Source of the DNA: Flammeovirgaceae bacterium 311
Lineage (GTDB): Bacteria; Bacteroidota; Bacteroidia; Cytophagales; Cyclobacteriaceae
Length of the DNA: 64,000 nucleotides
Assembly: GCA_000597885.1 (NCBI GenBank)
Contig: CP004371.1
Span: 4,741,001 to 4,805,000, forward strand
Direction: 5' to 3'
Every line of letters begins with the position of its first letter. The stretch's first letter is position 1. The notes under the pieces are model-generated. The model did no database searches. It saw only the letters and a program-made list of their open reading frames with translations, and was not told where the DNA came from. Shown here piece by piece: positions 51,205 through 60,686 of this stretch. A program made the position numbers and the translations under genes.

Positions 51205-52680
51205 ATGACTATGAAAAATATGCAGCACACGATAAACTGGCCAAAGATCAGCATATGCATTCTGGTATGTCTGAGCCTTTCAATAGCCTCCTGCGAGGAT
51301 TTTCTGGAAGAAAACCCAAAGGACAGGGTGGCGCAAAGTAACTTTTATACCACCGCTCAGGACGCCGAAGCGGCCGTAAATTCCATTTATGGGTTTCTGG
51401 GCTCTTATTCTACGGGGAATACTGCCGGTATTTACCATAGCACCTTCTGGATTACCATCGGCCTTGCTTCCGACGAAATGGTGAACAACCAGCTGGGAAC
51501 CCTCTGGAACGATGAGCTGGGCACTTTTGCCTATAATGCTGAAAATGCAAACCTGCTGGAGATCTGGCAGATGCACTACAAGACCATTTACCTGGCTAAC
51601 ATTGCCATTGACAGAATTCCCGCCATATCTTTGGACCAGACCCTGCGGGACAGACTGGTAAATGAAGCAAAATTTCTGAGGGGCCTAATGTATTACAACC
51701 TGGTCAGAATGTTTGGGAGGGTGCCTTTACTGGTGAGTGAGGTAAGCCCCCTGAATCCAGAAGCAGCCGAGGTAGATGCTATCTATGCCCAGATCATTCA
51801 GGACCTGACCGATGCCGAAGCCCTGCCCACCGATGGTAACATACAGGAGGGGCGGGCCACTCAGGGCGCTGCCAAGGCACTGCTGGCCAAGGTTTACCTT
51901 ACCCGCGAAGATTATCAGAATGCATCGGCCAAAGCACTGGAGGTTATTAATTCAGGTACCTATGAGCTGTGGGATAATTTTGCAGATGCCTTCAGACTGG
52001 TTAACCGCGGCGGAAAAGAAGCCATCTTCTCTGTTGGCTTTGGCGATGGCGGCGGGGCCATATCTTTCTGGGAGGTAGGGCAGTTTAACGTAAGGCTGCT
52101 TCCGGCAGAACTTACCAGGTACCGGGCCAATGTAAACAACACCCATGGCTGGCAGGTAGCTACCCAGGATCTGTACAATTCTTTTTCAGATGAGGACGAG
52201 CGGAAAGCCGTTACCTTTATGACCGAGCTGCTGGACGACGGCGGCAATGTGGTAACACTAAGCAAGGTCCATATTCAAAAATTCTGGGATAGTCCCGCAG
52301 ATCCTACAGCCGGTGGCTCCAATGCCGATTTTCCGGTAATCAGGTATTCAGATGTACTATTGGTCTATGCAGAAGCACAGGCAGCACTCAACAATTTTGA
52401 TGAGGCAAACAGATACCTGAACATGGTGAGAAACCGCGCCAACCTTGACGATGTTAACATCACAAGCAGGGATGCCTTTATGGAGGCAGTGCTGCTGGAA
52501 AGGCGGAAAGAGTTTGTAGCCGAAGGACACCGCTGGTTTGACCTGGTAAGAATGGGACAACTGGAAGAAAAAGTGCAGCAGGCAAAGGGGATTAACGTAA
52601 ATGGCATTTACAACATATTTCCAATTCCGCAGCGGGAACGTAACGTAAACCCTAACCTGCCACAGAACACTGGCTATTGA
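51205..52680 (+). CDS. SusD/RagB glycan-binding outer membrane lipoprotein
   Basis: 491 residues. Starts at ATG 51205; ATG 51211 is also possible. A signal sequence ending LSIASC gives the lipid-anchored Cys, and CEDFLEENPKDRV is the usual mature SusD start. Helical TPR-like repeats and the family segments AEAAVNSIYGFLG, NEAKFLRGLMYYNLVRMFG, YAEAQAALNNFDEANRYLN and RRKEFVAEGHRWFDLVRMGQ are visible. The protein sits on the cell surface as the lid of the SusC channel and binds the oligosaccharide. It is encoded directly after SusC. The ligand, by context, is an alpha-mannoside. Confidence 0.95.
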   Translation: MTMKNMQHTINWPKISICILVCLSLSIASCEDFLEENPKDRVAQSNFYTTAQDAEAAVNSIYGFLGSYSTGNTAGIYHSTFWITIGLASDEMVNNQLGTLWNDELGTFAYNAENANLLEIWQMHYKTIYLANIAIDRIPAISLDQTLRDRLVNEAKFLRGLMYYNLVRMFGRVPLLVSEVSPLNPEAAEVDAIYAQIIQDLTDAEALPTDGNIQEGRATQGAAKALLAKVYLTREDYQNASAKALEVINSGTYELWDNFADAFRLVNRGGKEAIFSVGFGDGGGAISFWEVGQFNVRLLPAELTRYRANVNNTHGWQVATQDLYNSFSDEDERKAVTFMTELLDDGGNVVTLSKVHIQKFWDSPADPTAGGSNADFPVIRYSDVLLVYAEAQAALNNFDEANRYLNMVRNRANLDDVNITSRDAFMEAVLLERRKEFVAEGHRWFDLVRMGQLEEKVQQAKGINVNGIYNIFPIPQRERNVNPNLPQNTGY

Positions 52681-52716
52681 TTTAAAAACATATTAAACCA
52701 TCCAATTACAAAAACT

Positions 52717-53562
52717 ATGAAATCAATCAATCACTTTTTTAAGTACACTATATTACTGGGTGCAGTAGTGCTGTACACTGGTTGTGGCTCCGACGATGAT
52801 CCTGCTCCGGATAATACCATCAACATGACCCTTTCAGGCACCGGCCTGCAGAATCAGGGAAATGGTGAGTACCAGGTTGCAGTGGAAACGGGCAATGAAG
52901 TTACTGTTGAAGTAGACATGCAGTCGGCCTCAACCCTCCAGAACCTGGTGATCACCAAAACTCGTAACAATGCCATCGATCCTACTTTTGGCACCAATGG
53001 CACCACCACGGTAAATGCATCAGGCAATACCTTTGACCATACCTTTACCTATACGCCCCAGACAGAGGATGCCGATCAGCTGGTAGGCTTTACATTCACG
53101 GGAACCACCGATAACGGAGGATCTGAAGAAGTACTGCTAACAATGATAGTCACCTATTCACCCATCGATAACCTGCCCAGAAGGCGCTGGGAACTTACCT
53201 CTGTGTACTGGGTAGATGAAGACAGTGAAGAAATTAGAGATTGCCAACGAGATAACTCCTGGCTGCTGAACGAAGACGGTAGCTTCGAGGAAGACTTTGG
53301 TGAAGATACAGGTGCAGGCGAGTGTGAGTTAGATGGCTTTAATGTTTATAACGAATGGTATCTTACTGAAGAGGATAATGTTCTGTACTTCACCCGTGAA
53401 GGCCATGGGCTCTTCACTCCGGATACTCCTATCGAAGAAACCTTTACCGTTGTATCGCTAACCACAACAAATATGGAACTGCAGCAAACGGTAGACCTCT
53501 CTGATTTTGGCGGAGACGCTGAAGAAACCCTGATCTACAAGTTCAGAGCAGTACCCAGGTAG
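52717..53562 (+). CDS. SusCD-linked surface lipoprotein, putative glycan-binding
   Basis: 281 residues with a lipoprotein signal (LYTGC, then an Asp-rich GSDDDPAPDN tether like many surface-exposed lipoproteins). The first half (about 25-145) reads as a beta-sandwich, and the second half (about 150-281, RRRWELTSVYWVDEDSEEIR and YNEWYLTEEDNVLYFTREG) resembles the lipocalin-like domains common in Bacteroidota lipoproteins. Position right after SusD, where SusE/SusF-type or other glycan-binding proteins are encoded, suggests a surface ligand-binding role. I do not recognise a specific family. It is rich in Asp and Glu. A terminator follows 20 bases after its stop, so SusC, SusD and this gene form one unit. 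Confidence 0.7.
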   Translation: MKSINHFFKYTILLGAVVLYTGCGSDDDPAPDNTINMTLSGTGLQNQGNGEYQVAVETGNEVTVEVDMQSASTLQNLVITKTRNNAIDPTFGTNGTTTVNASGNTFDHTFTYTPQTEDADQLVGFTFTGTTDNGGSEEVLLTMIVTYSPIDNLPRRRWELTSVYWVDEDSEEIRDCQRDNSWLLNEDGSFEEDFGEDTGAGECELDGFNVYNEWYLTEEDNVLYFTREGHGLFTPDTPIEETFTVVSLTTTNMELQQTVDLSDFGGDAEETLIYKFRAVPR

Positions 53563-53582
53563 TTATTTAAATTCACTTGACT

Positions 53583-53612
53583 ATCCCCCTGGAACCATCC
53601 AGGGGGATTTTT
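53583..53612 (+). terminator. Terminator after the SusCD-lipoprotein unit
   Basis: ATCCCCCTGGA (53583-53593) pairs perfectly over 11 bp with TCCAGGGGGAT (53598-53608) round a 4-base loop, followed by T-residues. It separates the surface-protein unit from the metabolic genes. Confidence 0.9.
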
Positions 53613-53627
53613 AAAACTTTTATTACA

Positions 53628-53641
53628 GCTTGTTCATATGT
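53628..53641. promoter_or_regulatory. Candidate regulatory motif, copy 2 (GCTTGTTCATATGT)
   Basis: Exact 14-base copy of 47984-47997. Here it continues as GCATACTTATGAA, so TTCATA and TATGAA form half-sites 10 bases apart. It lies between the terminator and the ROK kinase gene, where the promoter of the metabolic operon must be. Confidence 0.5.
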
Positions 53642-53716
53642 GCATACTTATGAAACGCAGCAAGTGGATAACGACTACTCCTTAAGAAATTGCAAAATCA
53701 GGGATACCAGTAAAGT

Positions 53717-54658
53717 ATGATAAACATAGCAGCAGACCTTGGCGGTACCAGCATAAAGCTGGGTATCTTGAATAGAGGCAAACTGCTGGCCACCGCTAAT
53801 CTGGAAGCGCTGGCCCATGAAAACATAGAAACAAATCTCACCAGGCTTAGCGGGGCCGCAAAAGAGTTGCTGGCACAGCTGGCAATTCCGCTAGAGCAGG
53901 TAAATGGAATAGGGCTGACCTTTCCCGGTATTGTAGACAGCCAGCAGGCCAGGGTGCTCTCCCGCTATGTAAAGTACAATAATGCACATGAGTTTGATTT
54001 CAGGGCATGGGCACTACAGGAGTGGAACGTACCCTTAGCGCTTGAAAACGATGCCAGGGCCGCCCTGCTCGGGGAGTGGACACAGGGAGCCGGAAAGGGC
54101 TGTAACAATATTGTACTGCTTACCCTGGGAACAGGCGTGGGCAGTGCGGCACTGATAGAAGGAAAGCTGCTGCGGGGAACTCATTTTCTGGCCGGTAATC
54201 TGGGTGGCCATATGTCTGTAAATGTAAACGGAGGCCCCTGTAACTGCGGTTTTTTCGGTTGCCTGGAAACGGAAGCATCTACCTGGGTGCTGCCGGAAAA
54301 GGCAGCAAAACATCCGCTCTTTGGAGAAAGTAGCTTGTCCCGGGCAGATTCTATAGGCTTTGCCACTCTTTTTCAGGAGGCTGAAAGGGGCGATAAACTC
54401 TCTGCCTTGCTCCTGGAAGACTGCCTGAAAGCCTGGGGGGTAGGGGTGGTAAATATGGTGCATGCGTATGATCCCGAGCTGATAATCATCGGGGGTGGCA
54501 TCATGAAAAAGAAGGGAAGCATTTTGCCCTATCTGCAAAGCATGGTAGACCGGTATGCCTGGGCACCCGCTGCAGGATCCGTTAGGATCGTTTCTGCAGA
54601 GCAGGTAGAGTATGCAGGTTTACTGGGCATGGATTATATGGTTTCACAATTAAGCTGA
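53717..54658 (+). CDS. ROK-family sugar kinase
   Basis: 313 residues. The N-terminal phosphate-binding motif is AADLGGTSIKLGI (about 5-17). The ROK zinc motif CNCGFFGCLE lies near 174-183, with the preceding GGHMSVN supplying the zinc His. LENDARAALLGEW carries the catalytic Asp region, and LTLGTGVGSAAL the adenosine/phosphate loop. There is no N-terminal helix-turn-helix, so it is a kinase and not a ROK repressor. It would phosphorylate a hexose with ATP in the cytoplasm. With the mannose-6-phosphate isomerase gene 7 bases downstream and GH92 in the operon, mannose is the likely main substrate, although glucose is possible. Confidence 0.88.
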   Translation: MINIAADLGGTSIKLGILNRGKLLATANLEALAHENIETNLTRLSGAAKELLAQLAIPLEQVNGIGLTFPGIVDSQQARVLSRYVKYNNAHEFDFRAWALQEWNVPLALENDARAALLGEWTQGAGKGCNNIVLLTLGTGVGSAALIEGKLLRGTHFLAGNLGGHMSVNVNGGPCNCGFFGCLETEASTWVLPEKAAKHPLFGESSLSRADSIGFATLFQEAERGDKLSALLLEDCLKAWGVGVVNMVHAYDPELIIIGGGIMKKKGSILPYLQSMVDRYAWAPAAGSVRIVSAEQVEYAGLLGMDYMVSQLS

Positions 54659-54665
54659 TACGGCA

Positions 54666-56423
54666 TTGAACAGATCAAATTACGATAAGTATCCTTTTGT
54701 TCAGGTGGAGGAAGAAAATCAGTCCTGTGTAACAGGCTGGGATGCAATTTGCCAAACCCTGAATCAAAAGGTAAAAACAATAAATAAAAAGATCAGGCTG
54801 GTCGTGATCGAATGCTATCAGGGTGTGGATAGTGCCGAACTGCTCACCCACCTGCAAAAGGGCCTGCAGCACCAGCTCTGGATTAATTCTGCTGAAGCCT
54901 TCAGGGAAGAAGCCAGCATCCGTGCCATGGTATATCCCGATGTGACCGACGACCGGGTTTTTGGCTATCTGAGCCGGCTTAGGATGGAAAATTTCCTGGA
55001 TGGGGATAAGGTACAACAGCAGCGGCAAAAGATAAACAAATTGCATGAGGGTACTGTAGTGGTGTACGGCCATGGGGCAAGCCTTATTGTTCCGCACTCA
55101 GATTTGCTGGTATATGCCGATATGGCCCGCTGGGAAATACAGCTGCGCATGCGCCGGCATGAGGTAAATAATTTGGGTGTTTCCAATAAGGAAGAAGAAT
55201 TTGCTGCCCAGTACAAGCAGGCTTTTTTTGTAGACTGGCGTGTGTGCGACCGGCTGAAAAAAGAGCTGATGCCCAGGTGGGATTTTGTACTGGATACCAA
55301 TACCCCCAACAGTCCGAAGCTGCTGGCTGGTAAAGCCCTGCAGAAAGGTTTGGAAGTAGCGGCCGGCAGACCATTCAGGGTAGTTCCGTTTTTCGACCCC
55401 GGGCCATGGGGCGGACAGTGGATGAAAGAAGTATGCGATCTGGATCGTTCAGAAGTTAACTATGCCTGGTGTTTCGATTGTGTACCGGAAGAAAATAGCC
55501 TTCTGCTGGGCTATGGCAATGTTAAAGTAGAAATACCTGCTATCAACCTGGTTTTTTTCCAGACCGACAGGCTGCTGGGACCTAAGGTCCATGCTCGCTT
55601 TGGCGATGAGTTTCCCATCCGTTTCGATTTTCTGGATACCATGGAAGGTGGTAACCTTAGCCTGCAGGTACACCCCACTACTGAGTATGTTCAGCAGGCC
55701 TTTGGCATGCATTATACCCAGGACGAAAGCTACTATATGCTCGATGTTGCAGAGGATGCCTATGTATACCTGGGCCTGCAGGAGGGGGTAAATCCTGAGG
55801 CTATGATTCAGGAGCTGAAGGAAGCGCAACAGGAGGGCAGGAGCTTTGATGCGGAAAAGCATGTAAAGAAATGGCCGGTACAAAAGCATGATCATGTATC
55901 GATACCGGCAGGTACAGTACACTGCTCCGGTGCGGGCAGCATGGTGCTTGAAATAAGCGCAACTCCCTACATATTTACCTTTAAGCTATGGGATTGGGGC
56001 CGTCTGGGGCTGGATGGCAAACCAAGGCCCATCAATATTGAGCATGGGGAGAAAGTAATCCAGTGGGACCGCACCGCCTCCTGGGTGGAGCAAAACACAC
56101 TGAACCTGGTGGAGCCACTGGGCGAAGGCGAAGGCTGGAAAGAAGAACGCACCGGCCTGAACGAGCTGCAGTTTATAGAAACCCGCAGGCACTGGTTTAC
56201 CGGCAAAGTGCCACACCACACGGGGGGTATTGTTAATGTGCTAAACCTGGTGCAGGGCCGCGAAGCCATTGTAGAAAGTCCTACAGCTGCCTTTGATCCT
56301 TTTATAGTCCATTATGCCGAAACGTTTATTGTTCCGGCTGCTGTAGGTGCCTATACCATACGACCCTATGGTGAAGCAGAAGGTACCCGCTGCGCCACCA
56401 TAAAAGCTTATGTCAGAATCTGA
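54666..56423 (+). CDS. manA: Class I mannose-6-phosphate isomerase with extra N-terminal domain
   Basis: 585 residues from TTG 54666. An in-frame stop at 54651 and no ATG before residue 88 make TTG the only reasonable start. The C-terminal part (about 240-585) is a type I phosphomannose isomerase: LSLQVHPTTEYVQQAFG near 331-347 supplies metal-binding Gln and His, DESYYML the Glu near 352, and AGTVHCSG the His near 419. It interconverts mannose-6-P and fructose-6-P. The first 235 residues are an added domain. IRLVVIECYQGVDSAELLTH occupies the place of a P-loop strand but lacks the GxxGxGK[ST] signature, and the later WEIQLRMRRHEVNN and VLDTN segments resemble a nucleoside-kinase layout. That comparison is inference. 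Its end overlaps the transporter gene by 14 bases. Confidence 0.88.
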   Translation: MNRSNYDKYPFVQVEEENQSCVTGWDAICQTLNQKVKTINKKIRLVVIECYQGVDSAELLTHLQKGLQHQLWINSAEAFREEASIRAMVYPDVTDDRVFGYLSRLRMENFLDGDKVQQQRQKINKLHEGTVVVYGHGASLIVPHSDLLVYADMARWEIQLRMRRHEVNNLGVSNKEEEFAAQYKQAFFVDWRVCDRLKKELMPRWDFVLDTNTPNSPKLLAGKALQKGLEVAAGRPFRVVPFFDPGPWGGQWMKEVCDLDRSEVNYAWCFDCVPEENSLLLGYGNVKVEIPAINLVFFQTDRLLGPKVHARFGDEFPIRFDFLDTMEGGNLSLQVHPTTEYVQQAFGMHYTQDESYYMLDVAEDAYVYLGLQEGVNPEAMIQELKEAQQEGRSFDAEKHVKKWPVQKHDHVSIPAGTVHCSGAGSMVLEISATPYIFTFKLWDWGRLGLDGKPRPINIEHGEKVIQWDRTASWVEQNTLNLVEPLGEGEGWKEERTGLNELQFIETRRHWFTGKVPHHTGGIVNVLNLVQGREAIVESPTAAFDPFIVHYAETFIVPAAVGAYTIRPYGEAEGTRCATIKAYVRI

Positions 56424-57828
56424 AAACCTGAAAAAGAACATGATGCCAACCCAAACATCAACCCTACAGCCCGAAAAAAAAGAGTCTACCACTGCCTTTG
56501 TGCTGAAAGTAACAGTAGTGGCAGCCCTAGGCGGCCTGCTTTTTGGCTACGATACTGCCGTAATAGCCGGTGCCATAGGCTTTTTGCAGATAAAGTTTAA
56601 TTTATCTGCAGCCATGGTAGGCTGGGCGGCCAGCAGTGCCATTTGGGGCTGTGTGGTGGGGGCCATGTTTGCAGGCTTGCTAAGCGATCGCATCGGCAGA
56701 AAAAAGGTGCTGCTCTTAACAGCCGTTCTTTTTGCAGTATCGGCCATTGGTTCTGCCATACCTAATAACCTTACCCAGTTTATCATCGCCAGATTTGTTG
56801 GCGGGCTGGGGGTAGGGGCAGCTTCCATGCTCTCGCCCCTCTACATATCAGAGATAGCGCCAGCTCACATTCGCGGTACACTGGTAAGCCTTTATCAGCT
56901 GGCGATTGTCATCGGCATCAACCTGGTGTACTTTATCAACATGCAGATAGCCACCCAGAACAACGAATCCTGGAATGTGGAGTCGGGCTGGCGCTATATG
57001 CTGGGATCGGAAACCATCCCGGCTGCCCTGTTCCTGGCGCTGCTTTTCCTGGTTCCCGAAAGCCCCCGCTGGCTGGTAAAAAACAAGCGCGAAGCTGAAG
57101 CACTGGATACCCTCACGAAGGTTAACGGCCGTGCACGGGCGCTGGAGGTTATGCAGGAGATAAAAGTGGCACTGGCGCAGGAAACCGGCACTGTGGCAGA
57201 ATTATTTAAGCCCGGGCTGCGGGTGGCGCTGATCGTGGGGGTTGTGCTGGCCCTGTTTTCACAGATTACCGGCATCAATGCCATTATTTATTATGCACCG
57301 GAAATTTTCAAAAGCATTGGCTTTGCTACGGAGTCTGCCTTTACCCAAACCCTCTTTATCGGGTTGGTCAATACCATTTTCACGTTTGTGGCACTGTGGC
57401 TTATCGATAAGGCCGGCAGAAGAGCCCTGCTGCTGTGGGGCGTTGGCGGTATGGTGCTGTGCCTGCTGGGTGTAGGCATCTGCTTTTACTTCAACTTTAC
57501 AGAAGGTCCCTGGCTGCTTATTTTTATCCTGGGCTTTATTGCCTGTTTTGCTTCCTCCCTGGGTCCCATTCCCTGGGTAATCATTTCAGAAATTTTCCCT
57601 ACCAAAACCAGGGGTATTGCCATGTCATTCTGCACCGTAGTACTCTGGATTGGTGTGGTGCTGATCACCCAGCTAACACCTATGCTGCTGGAAGGACTCG
57701 GAGGCGCCTTTACCTTCTGGATCTTCATGATCAATGCCATTATCCTGCTGCTCTTTACCTGGAAAATGATACCGGAAACAAAGCAGCGTACGCTGGAGGA
57801 AATAGAATTAAGCTGGAGCCACCGCTAA
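56410..57828 (+). CDS. MFS sugar porter (sugar:H+ symporter type)
   Basis: 472 residues with 12 transmembrane helices. Sugar-porter signatures are all present: GGLLFGYDTAVIAGAIG in helix 1, DRIGRKKVLLL between helices 2 and 3, RFVGGLGVGAASMLSPLYIS then EIAPAHIRG, PESPRWLVKNKREAEAL before the central loop, QITGINAIIYYAPEIF in helix 7, and PETKQRTLEEIE at the end. Members of this family (XylE, GalP, and plant and yeast hexose carriers) carry monosaccharides across the inner membrane. Here it should bring in mannose released by the periplasmic GH92. It overlaps the isomerase gene by 14 bases, which points to translational coupling. Confidence 0.92.
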   Translation: MSESENLKKNMMPTQTSTLQPEKKESTTAFVLKVTVVAALGGLLFGYDTAVIAGAIGFLQIKFNLSAAMVGWAASSAIWGCVVGAMFAGLLSDRIGRKKVLLLTAVLFAVSAIGSAIPNNLTQFIIARFVGGLGVGAASMLSPLYISEIAPAHIRGTLVSLYQLAIVIGINLVYFINMQIATQNNESWNVESGWRYMLGSETIPAALFLALLFLVPESPRWLVKNKREAEALDTLTKVNGRARALEVMQEIKVALAQETGTVAELFKPGLRVALIVGVVLALFSQITGINAIIYYAPEIFKSIGFATESAFTQTLFIGLVNTIFTFVALWLIDKAGRRALLLWGVGGMVLCLLGVGICFYFNFTEGPWLLIFILGFIACFASSLGPIPWVIISEIFPTKTRGIAMSFCTVVLWIGVVLITQLTPMLLEGLGGAFTFWIFMINAIILLLFTWKMIPETKQRTLEEIELSWSHR

Positions 57829-57881
57829 AGGCGGGTGCTGGCAGACATTCATTATTTGTACAGAAAAATGCATCAAGAGAT

Positions 57882-60632
57882 ATGAAAAATACGGATCAAG
57901 TAGTGGAGAGAAGGAGTAAGGCAGGGGCAATCGTGGTTGGTGTAGCCCTATGCCTTTTCCCCTTCGCCGCCCTGGCCGGACCCGATAATATCGCCCCTAA
58001 GGCAAAAGTAACGGCATCTACCACTTTAAACAGCGAACATGCTGCAGATAAGGTAACCGATGGTGTTTTGGGCGTGCATGGCAGGGGAGAATGGGCCTCG
58101 GAGGGCGATACAACTGACTGGGGCTATGTGCGCTTTCCCTGGATTCAGCTTGACTGGGACGAACAGCAGTCTGTCAGCAAAGTAGTGCTTTACGACAGAG
58201 CTTCCCCTAAGGATCATATTGCCGGTGGCAGGCTGCAGTTTAGCGACGGTTCTGAAATCTGGGTAAACCAGATCCCTAACGACGGTACGGCAAAGGCAGT
58301 GAGCTTTGCTCCTAAAAAGGTAAGCTGGATCAAATTTGTAACTACCGACGGCAAAGGCAAAGACCTTGGCTTTTCTGAAATAGAAGTCTTTCCCTCGGCC
58401 GAACAGTTTACCGATTATGTAAGCCTGGTAGATCCTTATATAGAAACCAACCGGGGCCGCTATTTCTTTTTCATTCCCGGAGGCCGTCCTTTTGGTATGG
58501 TGGGTGCTGCTCCTCATACCCGCAACAAGAATCAGAACGGAGGCGGCTATAATTACAACGAAACTGAAATTCTGGGCTTTGGCCAGATCCACAACTGGAT
58601 GATGTCAGGTATCGAGATCATGCCCACCACCCGGGATATCAACCCCACCCGGGGCGAGCAGGGCTGGAAGTCACAATTCAGCCACGACGATGAGATTGTA
58701 CAGCCCGGTTACCAGCGGGTGTTCCTGCGCAACTACAAAACCTGGGTAGAGCTTACGGCTACCGAACGGGTAAGCTTTTACAGGTTTACCTATACGCAAG
58801 ATATGGAAGCCCAGATCATCACCAGCCTGGGCGGCTACATGGGCAACAGCACCATGGCCAATGCAGATGTAAAGCAGGTGAGCAATACCGAACTGGAGGG
58901 CTCCTTTAGCTCAGTTGGCAGGTATTGGGGTGGCCCCAAAGAGGTAGAGGTTTACTTTGTTGTTCAGTTTGATAAACCATTCAGTGCACTTAGGGGCTGG
59001 AAGGGGAAGAGCATATTGGAGAATGCCAACAGCGTGCAGGGCGATAGCGCAGGTGTAGCCGCCCAGTATAATGTAGAGGCGGGTGAACAGCTGCAGATGA
59101 AAATTGGAATCTCCTACACCAGCATTAAAAACGCCCGCCAGAACCTGGAAGCGGAGTGTAATTCCTGGGATTTTGACGGGGTACGAGCGGATAGCAGATC
59201 TATCTGGAACGACTGGCTGGGCAAAATGGCCGTTACCGGCGGCACTACCGACCAGCGGGTTAAGTTTTATACCGACCTCTGGCACGTGCTCCTGGGCCGT
59301 CACAAGATCAACGACGTTAACGGCGATTATCCTGACCGCACACAGGGCACCCGCGATGGCAACTTTACCGATGCCGTCTTCAAAGTAAAAACCCTGCCGA
59401 AAAACAGGGATGGCAGCTTAAAGTACAATATGTACAATTCAGATGCCTGGTGGCTGTCGCAGTGGAACCTGAATGTGCTCTGGGGCCTGGCCTGGCCCGA
59501 AGTGCAGGACGAAATGTCGGCTTCCATGATCCAGTATGCCCAGAATGGCTATCTGCTGCCCAGAGGTCCCGCAGGAGGCGGATACTCTTACATCATGACC
59601 AGCTGCCCGGCCACCAACCTTATTGCCAGTACCTTTCAGAAGGGCCTGCTCACCAAGGTAGATAAAAAGCTGGCCTACAAGATCGTTAAGCAAAATCACC
59701 TGCCCGGTGGTATGCTGGGCGATGCCAAAGACATTGAGTTTTATACTGAAAAGGGCTACTGGCCCGGCAATGCCGGCATTACCATAGAGGCGGCCTTCCA
59801 GGATTATGCCATTGCCCAAATGGCCGATAAACTTGGCAATAAAAAGGATTACAATTTCTTCATGAAACGCTCCGGCGGCTGGAAGGAACTCTACAACCCG
59901 GAACACAAGCTCCTGTTCCCAAAGAGCAGGTATGGCAACTTTCTGCATGACAATCCCCTTGGTGGCGAGGGTTGGGTGGAAGCAAATGCCTGGCAGGGCA
60001 GCTGGGGCCTGTCGCACGATATTGGCGGGCTGGCCCGGCTGATCGGTAGTGCCGATACGCTTACAGCCATGCTCAATTTTGCCTTTGAACAGGCCGAACC
60101 CTCGGATTTTGTGTTTGCCTACAACGATGGCTACGTAAGCTATGCCAACCAGCCCGGCTGCTCCAATGCCCATGTATTTAACTATGCCGGCAAACCCTGG
60201 CTCACCCAATACTGGGTACGAAAGGTAAAAGAGCAGGCCTACGGCGGCACCACCCCCGACCAGGGCTATGGCGGGCACGACGAAGACCAGGGGCAAATGG
60301 GGGGCGTAAGCGCCCTGATGGCCATTGGCCTCTTTAACCTGCAGGGAAATGTTTCAAAAACCCCTGTTTACGATATCACCAGCCCAATCTTTGATGAGAT
60401 CACCATTCAGCTTGATCCTAAATACTACAAAGGCAGGCAGTTTAAGATCAAAACCTACGACAACAGCAGGGAGAACTGCTACATCCAGCGTGCTATGCTG
60501 AATGGAAAAGAGCTGAATAAGTTCTGGTTTACCCACGAAGAATACGCCAGGGGCGGTACGCTGGAAATCTGGCTGGGACCGCAACCAAACAAGCAATGGG
60601 GCACCACCGACCTGCCCCCGGGCACTCTCTGA
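57882..60632 (+). CDS. GH92 alpha-mannosidase with N-terminal discoidin-like domain
   Basis: 916 residues from ATG 57882. The open frame extends upstream inside the porter gene in another frame, but only this start gives a signal peptide (VVGVALCLFPFAALAG). Residues about 30-170 form an F5/8 type C (discoidin-like) domain (KVTASTTLNSEHAADKVTDG). The GH92 part begins with GRYFFFIPGGRPFGMVGAAP and GFGQIHNWMMSGIEIMPT. WVEANAWQGSWGLSHD near 697-712 carries the proposed general-acid Glu, and GGHDEDQGQMGG near 796-807 the Asp of the catalytic base region. GH92 enzymes are inverting, calcium-dependent exo-alpha-mannosidases. The signal peptide is not lipidated, so it acts in the periplasm or outside. 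Linkage preference cannot be read. Confidence 0.92.
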   Translation: MKNTDQVVERRSKAGAIVVGVALCLFPFAALAGPDNIAPKAKVTASTTLNSEHAADKVTDGVLGVHGRGEWASEGDTTDWGYVRFPWIQLDWDEQQSVSKVVLYDRASPKDHIAGGRLQFSDGSEIWVNQIPNDGTAKAVSFAPKKVSWIKFVTTDGKGKDLGFSEIEVFPSAEQFTDYVSLVDPYIETNRGRYFFFIPGGRPFGMVGAAPHTRNKNQNGGGYNYNETEILGFGQIHNWMMSGIEIMPTTRDINPTRGEQGWKSQFSHDDEIVQPGYQRVFLRNYKTWVELTATERVSFYRFTYTQDMEAQIITSLGGYMGNSTMANADVKQVSNTELEGSFSSVGRYWGGPKEVEVYFVVQFDKPFSALRGWKGKSILENANSVQGDSAGVAAQYNVEAGEQLQMKIGISYTSIKNARQNLEAECNSWDFDGVRADSRSIWNDWLGKMAVTGGTTDQRVKFYTDLWHVLLGRHKINDVNGDYPDRTQGTRDGNFTDAVFKVKTLPKNRDGSLKYNMYNSDAWWLSQWNLNVLWGLAWPEVQDEMSASMIQYAQNGYLLPRGPAGGGYSYIMTSCPATNLIASTFQKGLLTKVDKKLAYKIVKQNHLPGGMLGDAKDIEFYTEKGYWPGNAGITIEAAFQDYAIAQMADKLGNKKDYNFFMKRSGGWKELYNPEHKLLFPKSRYGNFLHDNPLGGEGWVEANAWQGSWGLSHDIGGLARLIGSADTLTAMLNFAFEQAEPSDFVFAYNDGYVSYANQPGCSNAHVFNYAGKPWLTQYWVRKVKEQAYGGTTPDQGYGGHDEDQGQMGGVSALMAIGLFNLQGNVSKTPVYDITSPIFDEITIQLDPKYYKGRQFKIKTYDNSRENCYIQRAMLNGKELNKFWFTHEEYARGGTLEIWLGPQPNKQWGTTDLPPGTL

Positions 60633-60686
60633 AACAAAGATATGCCTTAACCTTTCATCAAACTCAACTCAACAAAAGCATTAGCC

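Noticed and set aside
57435-57881. Upstream extension of the GH92 reading frame across the end of the MFS gene
   Set aside because: It is out of frame with the clear transporter helices. ATG 57882 gives a proper signal peptide, so the extension is a shadow.
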